NCBI GenBank assembly: GCA_965235655.1
Contig: CBDDYU010000001.1
Span: 62,001 to 126,000 of the forward strand
Origin: CBDDYU01 sp965235655
GTDB lineage: Bacteria > Pseudomonadota > Alphaproteobacteria > Pelagibacterales > Pelagibacteraceae
Direction: 5' to 3'
DNA: 64,000 nt
The translations under genes were made by a program, and so were the position numbers. The notes beneath the pieces were generated by a model. That model made no database searches and had not been told where the DNA came from. It saw only the letters and a list, made by a program, of their open reading frames with translations. Positions 52,714 through 62,614 of the stretch are shown one piece after another (positions within the stretch are counted from its first letter, which is position 1; every line of letters begins with the position of its first letter).

Positions 52714-53994
52714 TTAGTATCCTAAAGCTTTAGGCAAAGCAGTAACAATTTCTGGAAAAATAATACATAACGCTAGCACCAAATATTGTAAAATTATAAA
52801 AGGTATAGAATTTCTGATCATTTCTGACATTGATATTTTTGTTATACCACACATCACAAATAATAATACGCCAACTGGAGGGGTCATCATTCCAATTACT
52901 AAGTTGAGCACAAAAATAAAACCAAAATAAACTGGGTCTATTCCATAGGCTAAAGCAATCGGAGCAATTAATGGCACTAACATAATATAAGCAGCATTCG
53001 ATTCTAAAAACATTCCTACAATTAAAAGCAAAACCATTACCATCAAAGTAAATACTAGAGGGCTTTGAGTAAATTCTTGAATAAAATTAGTTAGCTTCAT
53101 TGGAATTAAATCAATTGTAAGAACAAATGTAACAGTTGAAGCAAACGCTATTAATGCTCCTACAACTCCCGAAATAAGAGCTGCTCTAAACATACAAGGT
53201 GGCAATGATTTTAACGTTAATTTTTTAGTTATAAAAAAACCTATAATTAAAGAGTAACAAACTGCAATTGCAGCACCTTCTGTTGCCGTAAAAGCCCCAC
53301 CAACAATTCCTCCCACGACAATGATTGGCATTAATAAAATCACAATAGACTCTTTAAATTTCATCCAAACATTTTTAAAGTTCACTGGATCCCCAGTTAA
53401 TTCAAAACCTTTTTTTTTCGCTAGATAAGAAGAAAGAAGCATCATGGCTATGGTAAGAATTAGTCCAGGCACAACTCCAGCCATAAATAATGCCCCAACT
53501 GAAACAGATGATCCTGCCATTAATGCATAAATAATCATTGCATTGCTCGGAGGAATAATAGGACCTAAATTTGCTGCAGAGGCAATAACTGCACTAGAGT
53601 ATCCTTTGTCATAATATTTATTTAAACTAGGAACTAAAATACTTCCGAGAGCACTTGCGCTTGCAACAGCCGCTCCTGTAACTGATGCAAGTACCATTCC
53701 AGAAATGATAGTCACATGAGCTAATCCTCCATGAACTCTACCCACCAAACTATTGGAGAAATTTATTAATCTTTTAATAATATCAGACTCAACCATTATT
53801 TCACCAGCTAACATAAACAAAGGAATTGCCATCAGAGGAAAATTGTCTACAGCATGCATCATTCTTTGTGGAAGAATTTGCAAATCCATGCCTCCATAAA
53901 AAAGAGCCCAAAAGGATGAAAAGCCTAAAGTAAAAGCTAGGGGCATGCCAATAAGAGCAAATACTAAAAATACAATTATAATGATTAAGGTCAT
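52714..53994 (-). CDS. TRAP transporter large permease (DctM)
   Basis: 426 residues, about twelve hydrophobic segments; IPLFMLAGEIMVESDIIKRLINF, GAAVASASALGSILVP and NLGPIIPPSNAMIIYALMAG are the DctM signatures. It forms the Na+-driven channel with DctQ, taking substrate from DctP. The start overlaps the DctQ stop (ATGA-type, one base). Substrate unknown; the next genes suggest an organic acid or cyclic amide. Confidence 0.93.
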   Translation of the reverse strand: MTLIIIIVFLVFALIGMPLAFTLGFSSFWALFYGGMDLQILPQRMMHAVDNFPLMAIPLFMLAGEIMVESDIIKRLINFSNSLVGRVHGGLAHVTIISGMVLASVTGAAVASASALGSILVPSLNKYYDKGYSSAVIASAANLGPIIPPSNAMIIYALMAGSSVSVGALFMAGVVPGLILTIAMMLLSSYLAKKKGFELTGDPVNFKNVWMKFKESIVILLMPIIVVGGIVGGAFTATEGAAIAVCYSLIIGFFITKKLTLKSLPPCMFRAALISGVVGALIAFASTVTFVLTIDLIPMKLTNFIQEFTQSPLVFTLMVMVLLLIVGMFLESNAAYIMLVPLIAPIALAYGIDPVYFGFIFVLNLVIGMMTPPVGVLLFVMCGITKISMSEMIRNSIPFIILQYLVLALCIIFPEIVTALPKALGY

Positions 53995-54467
53995 TAGTTT
54001 TTAAAAACCACCTCTCCTTTATGAATGATAGGTATTAGGTGTAAAATACAATGAAATACACAAATTATAATAGCAATATAATAAAAAGAGGCTGAAAAAT
54101 TTAGTGTTGGCATTAATTCATCCCATTTTTCCAAAGCAACTTTAGTACTTGTGTGCAAAATTATTAATAATAAAGAAAAAATTGAAACAGAAAATAATCT
54201 AGTTAAAATTTTTTTTGTATGTAATGAAAATTTATTAAATAAAAAATCTATTCCTACATGTGAACCGTATTTAAGTCCGTGTGGAATTGCTAAAAACATG
54301 GTCCATACAAAAAAAAGTCTTGATAGTTCGTCAGCTGAATCAATGGAGTGAGAAAAAAAATATCGTAAAATTACTTGTACCGATACTATAAAAGCCATTA
54401 ATCCCATGCTGGCACAGACAGCAATATAGCTAATTTCATCAAATTTTTTTAAAAACTGTAGATACAT
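53994..54467 (-). CDS. TRAP transporter small permease (DctQ)
   Basis: 157 residues with four hydrophobic helices and the DctQ blocks VQVILRYFFSHSIDSADELSRLFFVWTMFLAIPHGLKYGSHVGIDFLF. Couples to the DctM following it. A hairpin separates it from the DctP gene upstream. Confidence 0.9.
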   Translation of the reverse strand: MYLQFLKKFDEISYIAVCASMGLMAFIVSVQVILRYFFSHSIDSADELSRLFFVWTMFLAIPHGLKYGSHVGIDFLFNKFSLHTKKILTRLFSVSIFSLLLIILHTSTKVALEKWDELMPTLNFSASFYYIAIIICVFHCILHLIPIIHKGEVVFKN

Positions 54468-54482
54468 TTTTTTTGAATGTAT

Positions 54483-54505
54483 CGAGCCACTATTGAAGTG
54501 GCTCG
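54483..54505 (-). terminator. hairpin between dctP and dctQ
   Basis: CGAGCCACT (54483-54491) pairs with AGTGGCTCG (54497-54505), 5-base loop, in the 52-base gap after the dctP stop. No T-run follows, so it is more likely an mRNA-stabilising or partial-attenuation element that favours the binding protein. Confidence 0.6.
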
Positions 54506-54519
54506 AATTAACATGGGGT

Positions 54520-55500
54520 TTATTTTGTAGCTGCTAAAACAGCATCAACAACATCTGATCCTATTCTTTTTTTAAGTCCAGTAACAACATCTTTAGTTTG
54601 TGAAACTAACTGAGCTCTTACTGCAGGAGAGATACTGTCAAATTGCATTCCTGCTTTAATTAATTTAGCTTTAGAAGCGTCATCCTCTGTAGCCGCTTGT
54701 TTTCTTTGCCAATCAATTGCATTCTTCATAGCTGTCTGAATTGCTTTTTTATATTCAGGTTTTAATTTGTTGTATCTATTTTTATTTGCAACGACGATAA
54801 TAAAATCAAAAAAGTGACCTGTATCACTTAAATATTTTTGCACTTCATTAAATTTTCTTGTTGCAATAATACTGTAAGGATTTTCTTGTCCATCCAACAC
54901 TCCTTGTTGAAGTGCCGAATAAACTTCTTTGATACCCATGGATACTGGATTTGCACCAATCGCCCTAAAAGAAGAAAGGTGAGTTTCATTAGGTTGAAGT
55001 CTGATCTTTAAATCTTTGAAATCATTTATAGTTTTCAAAGGTCTTTTATTATTCGTTACATTTCTTGATCCAAGCTCCATATACCCAAGCGATGCAAAGC
55101 CTTTTGCTTCTAATTTTTTATTCAATAAAGTTCCAACTTTTCCATCAATAACCTTAAAAGCTTGAGCACGATCTTTAAATACAAATGGTAAAGATACAGC
55201 TTCTAATTCAGGAACAGTCCTTCCTAAATATGCCATTCCAATCCAAGTCATGGCAACAGCGCCAGATCTTACTTGGTCAACATTTTCTTTGGCACCGCCA
55301 AGTTGCATTGCTGGAAACACATCGATTTTTAATTTTCCACTTGTTAATTTAGAAACTTCATCACTAAATTTTTTCATTGCAACACTACTTGAATGATCTG
55401 TAGCAAAGTTTCCTGCCATTCTAATTGTTTCAGCGTTTGTATTTGCTGATAAAAAGAAAATTATGGAAAAAATAATTCCAATTTTTTTTATGATTTTCAT
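54520..55500 (-). CDS. TRAP transporter substrate-binding protein (DctP)
   Basis: Periplasmic receptor, 326 residues from ATG 55500, chosen because AAAAGGGG lies 8 bases upstream while the ATG three codons earlier abuts the ribosome site. Signal peptide ends TNA. Family blocks: AGNFATDHSSSVAMKKFSDEVSKLTSGKLKIDVFPAMQLGG, RLQPNETHLSSFRAIGANPVSMGIKEVYSALQQGVLDGQENPY. First gene of a DctP-Q-M operon, divergent from the cyclase-family hydrolase. Confidence 0.94.
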   Translation of the reverse strand: MKIIKKIGIIFSIIFFLSANTNAETIRMAGNFATDHSSSVAMKKFSDEVSKLTSGKLKIDVFPAMQLGGAKENVDQVRSGAVAMTWIGMAYLGRTVPELEAVSLPFVFKDRAQAFKVIDGKVGTLLNKKLEAKGFASLGYMELGSRNVTNNKRPLKTINDFKDLKIRLQPNETHLSSFRAIGANPVSMGIKEVYSALQQGVLDGQENPYSIIATRKFNEVQKYLSDTGHFFDFIIVVANKNRYNKLKPEYKKAIQTAMKNAIDWQRKQAATEDDASKAKLIKAGMQFDSISPAVRAQLVSQTKDVVTGLKKRIGSDVVDAVLAATK

Positions 55501-55602
55501 ATTTGTCATCCCCTTTTTTTTGATTCATTATTTTTGTAATTTAAAAAATTAACAAAAGCTATATTTATATTGTAATCAACCATTAGTTGATTTAAATTTA
55601 AT

Positions 55603-56304
55603 TTGGATATGACAAAAATAATTGATCTTAGTCTTCCTTTAGAGGATGGTTTGCCAGCGTTAGGACGATTAGCGAGACCCGTGATTGTTCCTCACACCAC
55701 ACATGAACAATCTAAAAAATATAAACAAGGTACGCCCGATGATCTTTTAACTTTTACTACTTGTTACATGGGGATGTTAGATCATACAGGAACACATATA
55801 GACTCATTCTATCACAATAATCCAGAAGGATTGTCAGTTGACGAAATGCCGATTGAAATGTTTATGGGAAAAGCAGTTTGTTTAGATCTGAGACACATTC
55901 CAGACAGAGGAACTATTACAAAAAAAGATATGGAGGAGGCTGAAAAAAAAACGAATGTAAATATTAATGGGCATATTGTTTTATTGTGCACTGGTTTAAA
56001 TACAAGACATTGGCCTAACGATAGCATTGTATTTAATAACCCCCAGGTTTCTGCTGATGCTACTAGATGGTTATACGAAAAAAATTCAAAAGTGCACGGC
56101 GTTGAGGGACCATCCACAGATATAGTTGATCAAAATTTATTTGAAAATCATAGATTGTGTAGAGATTTAGGAATGGTTCATTATGAATGGTTATGGAATT
56201 TGGAAGAGGTTTTAAATGTGGGAGAATTTCAATTTCAAGGTATTCCACTTCGAATTAAAAAAGGTTCAGGATCCCCAGTAAGAGCACTTGCTTTTGTAGA
56301 ATAA
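55603..56304 (+). CDS. cyclase-family (KynB-like) metal hydrolase
   Basis: 233 residues. DLSLPLEDGLPALG at the start, the metal motif DHTGTHIDSFYH (HxGTHxD), and HGVEGPSTDI place it in the kynurenine formamidase/isatin hydrolase family, manganese- or zinc-dependent enzymes that open cyclic amides or formamides. It is divergent from one TRAP operon and 3 bases before an amidase, suggesting that a cyclic amide is opened and then hydrolysed. Substrate not determinable. Confidence 0.85.
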   Translation: MDMTKIIDLSLPLEDGLPALGRLARPVIVPHTTHEQSKKYKQGTPDDLLTFTTCYMGMLDHTGTHIDSFYHNNPEGLSVDEMPIEMFMGKAVCLDLRHIPDRGTITKKDMEEAEKKTNVNINGHIVLLCTGLNTRHWPNDSIVFNNPQVSADATRWLYEKNSKVHGVEGPSTDIVDQNLFENHRLCRDLGMVHYEWLWNLEEVLNVGEFQFQGIPLRIKKGSGSPVRALAFVE

Positions 56305-56307
56305 TAA

Positions 56308-57708
56308 ATGTCTAATTTTGCTGACATTTCTTTTTTATCTTTACGTCAACAAATCCGTTTAATTAAAACAAAAAAAATTTCTTCTGTAGAGCTTTGTAAA
56401 TTTTATTTAGAAAAAATTCATCAAGTTAACAAACAGTATAATTGTTTTATTACTATTAACGATAAAGAATCATTAAAAGTTGCAAAATCTATTGATCAAA
56501 AAAATATAAAAAAAAATAATAATCAACAGTTAATAGGAATGCCTATTTCAGTAAAAGATACAATTAATACCAAGGGTATTAAAACTACATATGGATCCAT
56601 TATTCATAAAAACTTTATTCCTAAGAATGATTCTATATCTGTAGAAAGAATTAAAAAAAAGGGCGGTATAGTTTTGGGAAAAACTAACACACCAGAGTTT
56701 GCTTTTGGTGCAATTTGTGAAAACAATATTTTAGGACCTACCTTAAATCCCTGGGACAAAACTTTGTCCTCTGGTGGATCCAGTGGAGGATCGGCAGCAG
56801 CAGTTGCCTTAGGTTTGTCACCCGTATCTTTAGGAACAGATTTTGGTGGATCAGTTAGAACACCAGCAGCATTTTGCGGATGTGTTGGTTTAAGACCAAC
56901 TCCAGGTCGAATTCCGAATAAAGAAAAGTATAATGCATGGAAATGGTTATCTACAGAAGGAATTTTGGCAAGAAATGCAAAAGATGCTTATTACTTTTTA
57001 CAAACTATTTCAGGGTCTCATGAATTAGATCCTTTTTCCCAGTATAATTCTTGGCCAACGTTAACAAACAAAATTAGATATGCTTATACTTTAGATTTTG
57101 GTGGCGCTTATCAAGTAGATCCCGAAATAAAATCATTGTGGAATAACACTATTAATATTTTAAAAAAAAATTTAGATAATTTAAGCAAAGCTTATCCGGA
57201 TGTAGGTGAAGCGGACAAGTCATTTAAGACTTTACGATCTTTTAATTCATGGATGAATTATCACACAATCATCCAAAAATTTAAAAAAGATTTATCTAAA
57301 AGTTTTGTATGGAATGTAGAGCAGGGTAAAAAAATATCTGCGCAAGAAATAAAGAAAGCAGAAATCAATCAACATAGAATTTTTAAAAATTTTATTAATT
57401 TTTTCCACCAGTATGATATTTTAATAGTGCCTTCTACTTCGGTATTGCCATTTAAAAATTCACAAAAAGATGTAAAAATAATTAATGGTGTTAGAACATC
57501 ATCAATTATTGATTATTTAGCTTGCACATATTATATTTCTTTAGCCGGTCTTCCGAGCATAAGCATTCCTTCACCAGTGAAACATGGAGATTTACCTTTT
57601 GGTATTCAAATAATAGCAAAACCGTATCATGAGCATCTAATTGTAAAAGTTGCTAATCAATTAGAAAAAATTGGTTTTGCATTTAATAAACCTAAGGTTG
57701 TTAACTAA
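56308..57708 (+). CDS. amidase signature family protein
   Basis: 466 residues. The catalytic triad is visible: Lys in PISVKDTINTKG, Ser in TLSSGGSSGGSAAA (cis-Ser) and SLGTDFGGSVRTPA (nucleophile Ser). GatA-like in layout, but no gatB/gatC adjoin and the context is catabolic. Begins 3 bases after the cyclase-family gene, so both are cotranscribed; probably the second step of the same pathway. Confidence 0.9.
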   Translation: MSNFADISFLSLRQQIRLIKTKKISSVELCKFYLEKIHQVNKQYNCFITINDKESLKVAKSIDQKNIKKNNNQQLIGMPISVKDTINTKGIKTTYGSIIHKNFIPKNDSISVERIKKKGGIVLGKTNTPEFAFGAICENNILGPTLNPWDKTLSSGGSSGGSAAAVALGLSPVSLGTDFGGSVRTPAAFCGCVGLRPTPGRIPNKEKYNAWKWLSTEGILARNAKDAYYFLQTISGSHELDPFSQYNSWPTLTNKIRYAYTLDFGGAYQVDPEIKSLWNNTINILKKNLDNLSKAYPDVGEADKSFKTLRSFNSWMNYHTIIQKFKKDLSKSFVWNVEQGKKISAQEIKKAEINQHRIFKNFINFFHQYDILIVPSTSVLPFKNSQKDVKIINGVRTSSIIDYLACTYYISLAGLPSISIPSPVKHGDLPFGIQIIAKPYHEHLIVKVANQLEKIGFAFNKPKVVN

Positions 57709-57809
57709 ACATAACACTTATTCCCAAATAACATTAGTTTTTTATTTACATTTTTATCATAAATTGGTTAACTTTATTTAATAATAAAAAAAAAGGGGAG
57801 AAATATTTA

Positions 57810-58845
57810 ATGAAAAAACTAATAACAATATTTGTTTCTTTACTAGTCTCAATTAATTTTGCTTCAGCAGAAATAAAATTAAATGCTTCAGGATTAGTAT
57901 CGACTCACAAACATCATGTAGCCTTAGAAAAAGAATTTTATTCTAACTTATCTAAGACTACAGGTGTGAAATTTTCAGTTAATTACAATCCATTGGATGT
58001 GCTTGGAATGCAAATGAAAGATACCATTAGATTGGTACGAACAGGTACATTTGATATTGTTGAATCAACTATAGGTGAAATTTCTAGAGATGATCCATTT
58101 TTGGGTGGTATCGATTTAATTGGTGTGTCACCAAATTTAACATCTCTAAAAAAAAGTGTAGATGCATATCGAGAAGTATTTAGCAAAAGAGCTGAAGAAA
58201 AATTTAATGCAAAAATTTTAACTTTATGGCCATACGGACCGCAGGTTTTTTATTGCAAAAAACCAGTCAAAGGGCTTGCTAGTTTAAAAGGCTTGAAAGT
58301 AAGATCTTATACACCTGCTATGTCAGCTATGATTCAAACCGTGGGTGGTACGCCAGTAGCTTTAAGTTTTAAGGAAGTATATCCAGCTTTACAAAGAGGT
58401 GTTGCAGATTGCGCTATAACATCACCAACTTCAGGTAATACTGGAAATTGGCCAGAGGTAACTAACACATTACTTTCCACTGGGCATTTCGTGGTCTGTT
58501 CAAGCACATACTATGAACTTAGATCGTTGGAAAAAACTCTCTGCTTCAGAACAAGCAGCTTTAACTAAGGCATTTCAAAACTTAGAAAAAGGATTTTGGG
58601 ATCTTGCTAAAAACAATACTGGAGATGCAGACAGTTGTAACGTTGGAGGCGGTGCCTGCAAAAATTACAAAAAGTTCAACATGAAATTGGTAAAACCTAG
58701 TAGTGCTGATGAAAAGTTATTAGCAAAGGCTTCTCAAGAGTCTGTTTTACCGGGATGGGGAAAAACTTGTAATACTGTTTATCCAGAATGTACTAAAATT
58801 TGGAATGACACGATCGGTAAAGCTCAAGGGATGAAAATTAACTAA
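57810..58845 (+). pseudogene. TRAP substrate-binding protein (DctP) with one frameshift
   Basis: Signal peptide (ending ASA), then ASGLVSTHKHHVALEKEFYS, LWPYGPQVFYCKKPVKGLASLKGLKVRSYTPAMSAMIQTVGGTPVALSFKEVYPALQRGVADCAI. The frame breaks near 58490 inside HFVV(W)SVQAHTMNLDRWKKL; adding one base (TTCGTGTGG for TTCGTGG) joins it to the C-terminal part, which ends at 58845. A strong ribosome site AGGGGAG precedes the ATG. All else is conserved, so the lesion may be a sequencing deletion. Confidence 0.9.
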
Positions 58846-58870
58846 TAAGTTAATTTATTTTAAAAATATT

Positions 58871-58906
58871 TGAGGAGGGTTAATTTATACCCTCCTCATT
58901 TTTTTT
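58871..58906 (+). terminator. intrinsic terminator/attenuator after dctP
   Basis: TGAGGAGGGT (58871-58880) pairs with ACCCTCCTCA (58889-58898) around 8 bases, followed by eight T. It sits 26 bases after the binding-protein stop and 4 bases before the dctQ ATG, so partial read-through must supply the permeases. Confidence 0.92.
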
Positions 58907-58909
58907 CAT

Positions 58910-59488
58910 ATGATAAATCTAGGCTGGGTATCAAAATTATCAAAAATATTATCATTGATCTGTGGTTATTTTTTATTAGGTCTTTGTTTTTTAATATTTG
59001 CAGAAGTCATAGGCAGAAAATTTTTTTCTTTTTCTTTTCAAGGGATTGATGAAATAGGAGGGTACTTAGTAGCAATTTCTGGATCCTTTGCATTTGGTTT
59101 TGGTGTGTTGGAAAAGGCTCATACTAGAATTGATATTGCTTTAACTAAATTTCCAATCAATCTTCGAAATTTTTTTAATGTCACGGCTTATCTTGCAATT
59201 TTTTTAGTTTCAGCTTTTTTAGCAAGATATTCTTTTGTAACCTTGTCGGAGAGTATTCTGTTTAAGAGTATTTCAGCTACTCCTTTAGAGGTTCCAATCC
59301 GTTACCCTCAATTTTTTTGGTTTGTGGGACTATCTATGTTTTCATTAATTTCATTTTTAGCTTTAATTAAAATTATCATTAGTTGGATCAATAATCCTTT
59401 GCAGTCTTATAGAGATTTTGGACCCGAGAGTTTGAAAGATGAAGTTAATAGAGAAGTTGAGGATGTAAAAAAAAGGAAAACTATTTAA
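58910..59488 (+). CDS. TRAP transporter small permease (DctQ)
   Basis: 192 residues, four hydrophobic helices: FLIFAEVIGRKFFSFSFQGIDEIGGYLVAISGSFAFGFGVLEKAHTRIDI is the DctQ block. A charged C-terminal tail (EVNREVEDVKKRK) extends it relative to the other copy. Directly followed by DctM (TAAATG). Confidence 0.9.
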   Translation: MINLGWVSKLSKILSLICGYFLLGLCFLIFAEVIGRKFFSFSFQGIDEIGGYLVAISGSFAFGFGVLEKAHTRIDIALTKFPINLRNFFNVTAYLAIFLVSAFLARYSFVTLSESILFKSISATPLEVPIRYPQFFWFVGLSMFSLISFLALIKIIISWINNPLQSYRDFGPESLKDEVNREVEDVKKRKTI

Positions 59489-60793
59489 ATGATTTCACTC
59501 ACTACAGCAATTTTTGGTTTTCTTATGATGTTAGGATTTATGATCCTTGGTTGGCATGTAGGCGTTGCAATGTTGGTTACAAGTTTCATTGGAGTAATTT
59601 TTACCTTAGGTGCTAATTCGCTCAATAGTTTTGGAACACAATTATGGTCAACAATGAATGACTTCTTATTAACTGCAATTCCACTTTTTGTATTACTGGG
59701 GGAAATTTTATTAAGAAGCGGTGTTACAGATAGAATGTATACTTCCCTAAGTCTCTGGCTATCCAGACTCCCAGGAGGATTGTTACATACCAATATAGGA
59801 ACTAGTGCAGTATTTGCTGCTGTTTCAGGTTCTTCAGTCGCAACAGCCGCAACAATATCAACGGTTGCTTTACCTGAATTTCAAAAAAGAAATTACTCTG
59901 AAAAACTAGTGTTAGGCTCGATTGCATCAGGTGCAACCTTAGGAATATTAATTCCTCCCAGTGTAAATATGATTATTTTTGGAGCTTTAACCAATACTTC
60001 TATAGGACAACTTTTTGCGGGAGGTATTGTTCCTGGAGTTTTTTTAACCTTAGCTTTTATGGCCTGCATAATTGTTATAGCTAAAATTTATCCTCACATG
60101 GTTGATCAAACCAAAATAGATGTTCCTTTGTTTGAAAAAATAAAAAATTCAGTACACTTATTGCCAGCTATTTTTATTTTTAGTGTTACCATGGGAAGTA
60201 TTTATACTGGTTGGGCTACTCCTTCAGAGGCAGCTGGCATGGGTGTGATTAGTGCATTATTTATAGCTGCTATATATGGCAAATTAAGTTTCAAACTTCT
60301 GAATATGTGCATTCTCTCGACGATGAGAACTACAGCTTTATGCTTCTTTATTATTATTGCTGCCTTTTATCTTAATTTTATTGTTGGAATGCTTGGAATT
60401 CCTCAAAAATTAACGATGTTTGTTTCTGAAATAGGTACTACTCCAATGCAACTAATATTTGTTTTGGTTATATTTTATTTAATTTTAGGTTGCTTTATCG
60501 AAACGCTTTCTATGATGGTTGGTACAATACCAATTGTTTTTCCCTTGATTGTTCATCTTGGAATTGATCCTGTATGGTTTGGAATATTTTTAGTATTAAT
60601 GATGGAAATTTCTTTAATTACTCCGCCAGTTGGAATGAATATATATGTTGTGCAAGGAGTGCGTAGCCATGGATCTGTTAAAGATATTTTTGTAGGTGTT
60701 ACACCATTTGTTATTACAATGTTGCTTTTTATAATATTTATTACCTTTTTTCCTAATGTTGTAACTTGGTTACCAAATCTTTTATTCAATTAA
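59489..60793 (+). CDS. TRAP transporter large permease (DctM)
   Basis: 434 residues with the DctM motifs AIPLFVLLGEILLRSGVTDRMY, GSSVATAATISTVALPEF and LGILIPPSVNMIIFGALTN. Third member of the second TRAP operon (dctP-dctQ-dctM, plus strand), close to the cyclase and amidase genes. Intact. Confidence 0.93.
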   Translation: MISLTTAIFGFLMMLGFMILGWHVGVAMLVTSFIGVIFTLGANSLNSFGTQLWSTMNDFLLTAIPLFVLLGEILLRSGVTDRMYTSLSLWLSRLPGGLLHTNIGTSAVFAAVSGSSVATAATISTVALPEFQKRNYSEKLVLGSIASGATLGILIPPSVNMIIFGALTNTSIGQLFAGGIVPGVFLTLAFMACIIVIAKIYPHMVDQTKIDVPLFEKIKNSVHLLPAIFIFSVTMGSIYTGWATPSEAAGMGVISALFIAAIYGKLSFKLLNMCILSTMRTTALCFFIIIAAFYLNFIVGMLGIPQKLTMFVSEIGTTPMQLIFVLVIFYLILGCFIETLSMMVGTIPIVFPLIVHLGIDPVWFGIFLVLMMEISLITPPVGMNIYVVQGVRSHGSVKDIFVGVTPFVITMLLFIIFITFFPNVVTWLPNLLFN

Positions 60794-60840
60794 TTACAAT
60801 ATATACAAGTTAAAATTTAAACTAAAATAAGTTTAGGAAA

Positions 60841-61707
60841 ATGATTAAAGTATTATATTCAAAATTTTTAGGATTTGTATTAGCCCTCTCTGCTTATTTT
60901 TTTTTAGTAATGATGGACTCATATGCAAAATATTTGTCTAATTATTTGCCAATACAAGAAATTGTATGGGGTAGATATTTTTTTCATTTGCTCTTAACTT
61001 TATTAATTATATTTACATTTAAAATTAAAGTTAATTTAAAAAAAAATTTTAATTTTCAAATATTGCGGTCATTGCTAATGATCATTTCAACAGTACTTAT
61101 GTATTTATCTTTAAAATTTTTAAATATTACAGATGTATATGTAATTTTTTTTCTATCACCTTTTTTTTTGGTTCTATTTTCTCAGATGTATTTAAATGAC
61201 CGCATGTCATTTAGAGGAAAAATCTTAATGTTTTTAAGCTTTTTATCTGTATTATTTGCACTCGAGGTCTTTAATAAAAATATAAATATTTTTTTTGTAA
61301 TTCCGCTGGCAATGGCTTTGACATTTGCTTTATATCAATTTTTTACCAAAAAAATTGCAAAAAATAATGAGCCTTTTACAGATTTATTTTATAGCGGGGT
61401 TTTGGGTGGCGCAATTTTCACAGCGGTAATTTTTTTAGATGGTAGTGCTTTAAGCTCATCCTATCTGCCACAATTAATATTACTTGGAACATTAGGCTTA
61501 GTTTCACACCTATTATTAATTTTAGCTATTAAATTTTCTAATTTATCGTTAGTTTCCAATATTCAGTATTCCCAATTAATTTGGGCCAATATATCAAACG
61601 TATTTTTTTTTAATCAAGAATTAAATTCATTTATGATTGCAGGGTCAATTTTAATTATTATCTTTGGCTACTTATTTTTAAAATTAGAGCTTAAAACTAA
61701 TCAATAA
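60841..61707 (+). CDS. EamA/DMT-family transporter
   Basis: 288 residues, ten hydrophobic helices in two EamA repeats (EIVWGRYFFHLLLTLLI; YLSLKFLNITDVYVIFFLSPFFLVLFSQMYLNDRM). Highly AT-rich. Its last 11 bases overlap the convergent DapA-family gene. Substrate unknown. Confidence 0.85.
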   Translation: MIKVLYSKFLGFVLALSAYFFLVMMDSYAKYLSNYLPIQEIVWGRYFFHLLLTLLIIFTFKIKVNLKKNFNFQILRSLLMIISTVLMYLSLKFLNITDVYVIFFLSPFFLVLFSQMYLNDRMSFRGKILMFLSFLSVLFALEVFNKNINIFFVIPLAMALTFALYQFFTKKIAKNNEPFTDLFYSGVLGGAIFTAVIFLDGSALSSSYLPQLILLGTLGLVSHLLLILAIKFSNLSLVSNIQYSQLIWANISNVFFFNQELNSFMIAGSILIIIFGYLFLKLELKTNQ

Positions 61708-62614
61708 GTTTTAGTTTTTTTAATGTTTTCTTTAAAATTTTTTTATCATAATCAGATATTTTGATTATAGATCTAGTTAAGTCATGGCTAATTTTTTTTT
61801 GAAGCTTTAAACAATATTTTAATCTTGCGGTAGCATGCGAGCCAGGATGGTTGCCATAAATAATTTTAGCAAGTGATAAAATTTGCAAATCCAATTTTTT
61901 GGCTTCTTTAAATTTTTTATTATTAATAAATTTAATCATTTGATTGATTTGTTTAGGCATTAAGATTGCTAAACTTACCATGCTACCATCACTTCCGTAT
62001 TTAAAACCATCGTATAAATGTTCATCACCAGAAGCCATTACTAAAAAATTTTTCTTTTGTTTTTTTAAAAAATTAAAATTTTTAATATAACTTTTTGAAT
62101 TCCAGCTGCCTTCTTTTACACCAATGATATTTTTTATTTTTATTAATTTAGCATGGATTTTGTTACTATAATTTAGACCATGAGAGTAAATTGATGATTG
62201 ATAAAAAAATAATGGAATTTTAATATGGTTTGCTATGATTTGATGTTGATTAACTATTGTTTGCTCATCTCTTGAAAGACTCCATGAATTAGGGGGGAAA
62301 ATTAATAAAGCATCTGCGCCATTTTTTTGAAAAAGCTTAGAATATTTTAGTCCATCAGTGACACTTTCAAAATTAAGTCCACTAATAATGAGATTATTTT
62401 TTTTTATAATACCTCTGATGGTTTGTAGTATTTTAACCTGCTCCTCTAATGTCAATGTAAAATTTTCACCAGCGTGGCCATTTACTAGAAAGTTATTAAT
62501 ACCCTGCTCAAGAAGATCTTTAATATGATTTTTTAATTCAGTATAATTTATTGATCTATCCTTGTTTAAAGGAACAATATTAGCTGCATACAAGCCTTTA
62601 AATTTATTATGCAT
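61697..62614 (-). CDS. DapA/N-acetylneuraminate-lyase superfamily aldolase
   Basis: 305 residues, class I TIM-barrel lyase. GLYAANIVPLNKDRSIN (start motif), FLVNGHAGENFTLTLEEQVKIL and the Schiff-base lysine in IIGVKEGSWNSK are visible; Tyr in PLFFYQS also fits. The usual GTTGE is NGHAGE here. Placed next to two subunits of a D-hydroxyproline-type dehydrogenase, it could be the 1-pyrroline-4-hydroxy-2-carboxylate deaminase of hydroxyproline breakdown, but the family is broad. Overlaps the FAD gene by 8 bases. Confidence 0.8.
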   Translation of the reverse strand: MHNKFKGLYAANIVPLNKDRSINYTELKNHIKDLLEQGINNFLVNGHAGENFTLTLEEQVKILQTIRGIIKKNNLIISGLNFESVTDGLKYSKLFQKNGADALLIFPPNSWSLSRDEQTIVNQHQIIANHIKIPLFFYQSSIYSHGLNYSNKIHAKLIKIKNIIGVKEGSWNSKSYIKNFNFLKKQKKNFLVMASGDEHLYDGFKYGSDGSMVSLAILMPKQINQMIKFINNKKFKEAKKLDLQILSLAKIIYGNHPGSHATARLKYCLKLQKKISHDLTRSIIKISDYDKKILKKTLKKLKLID

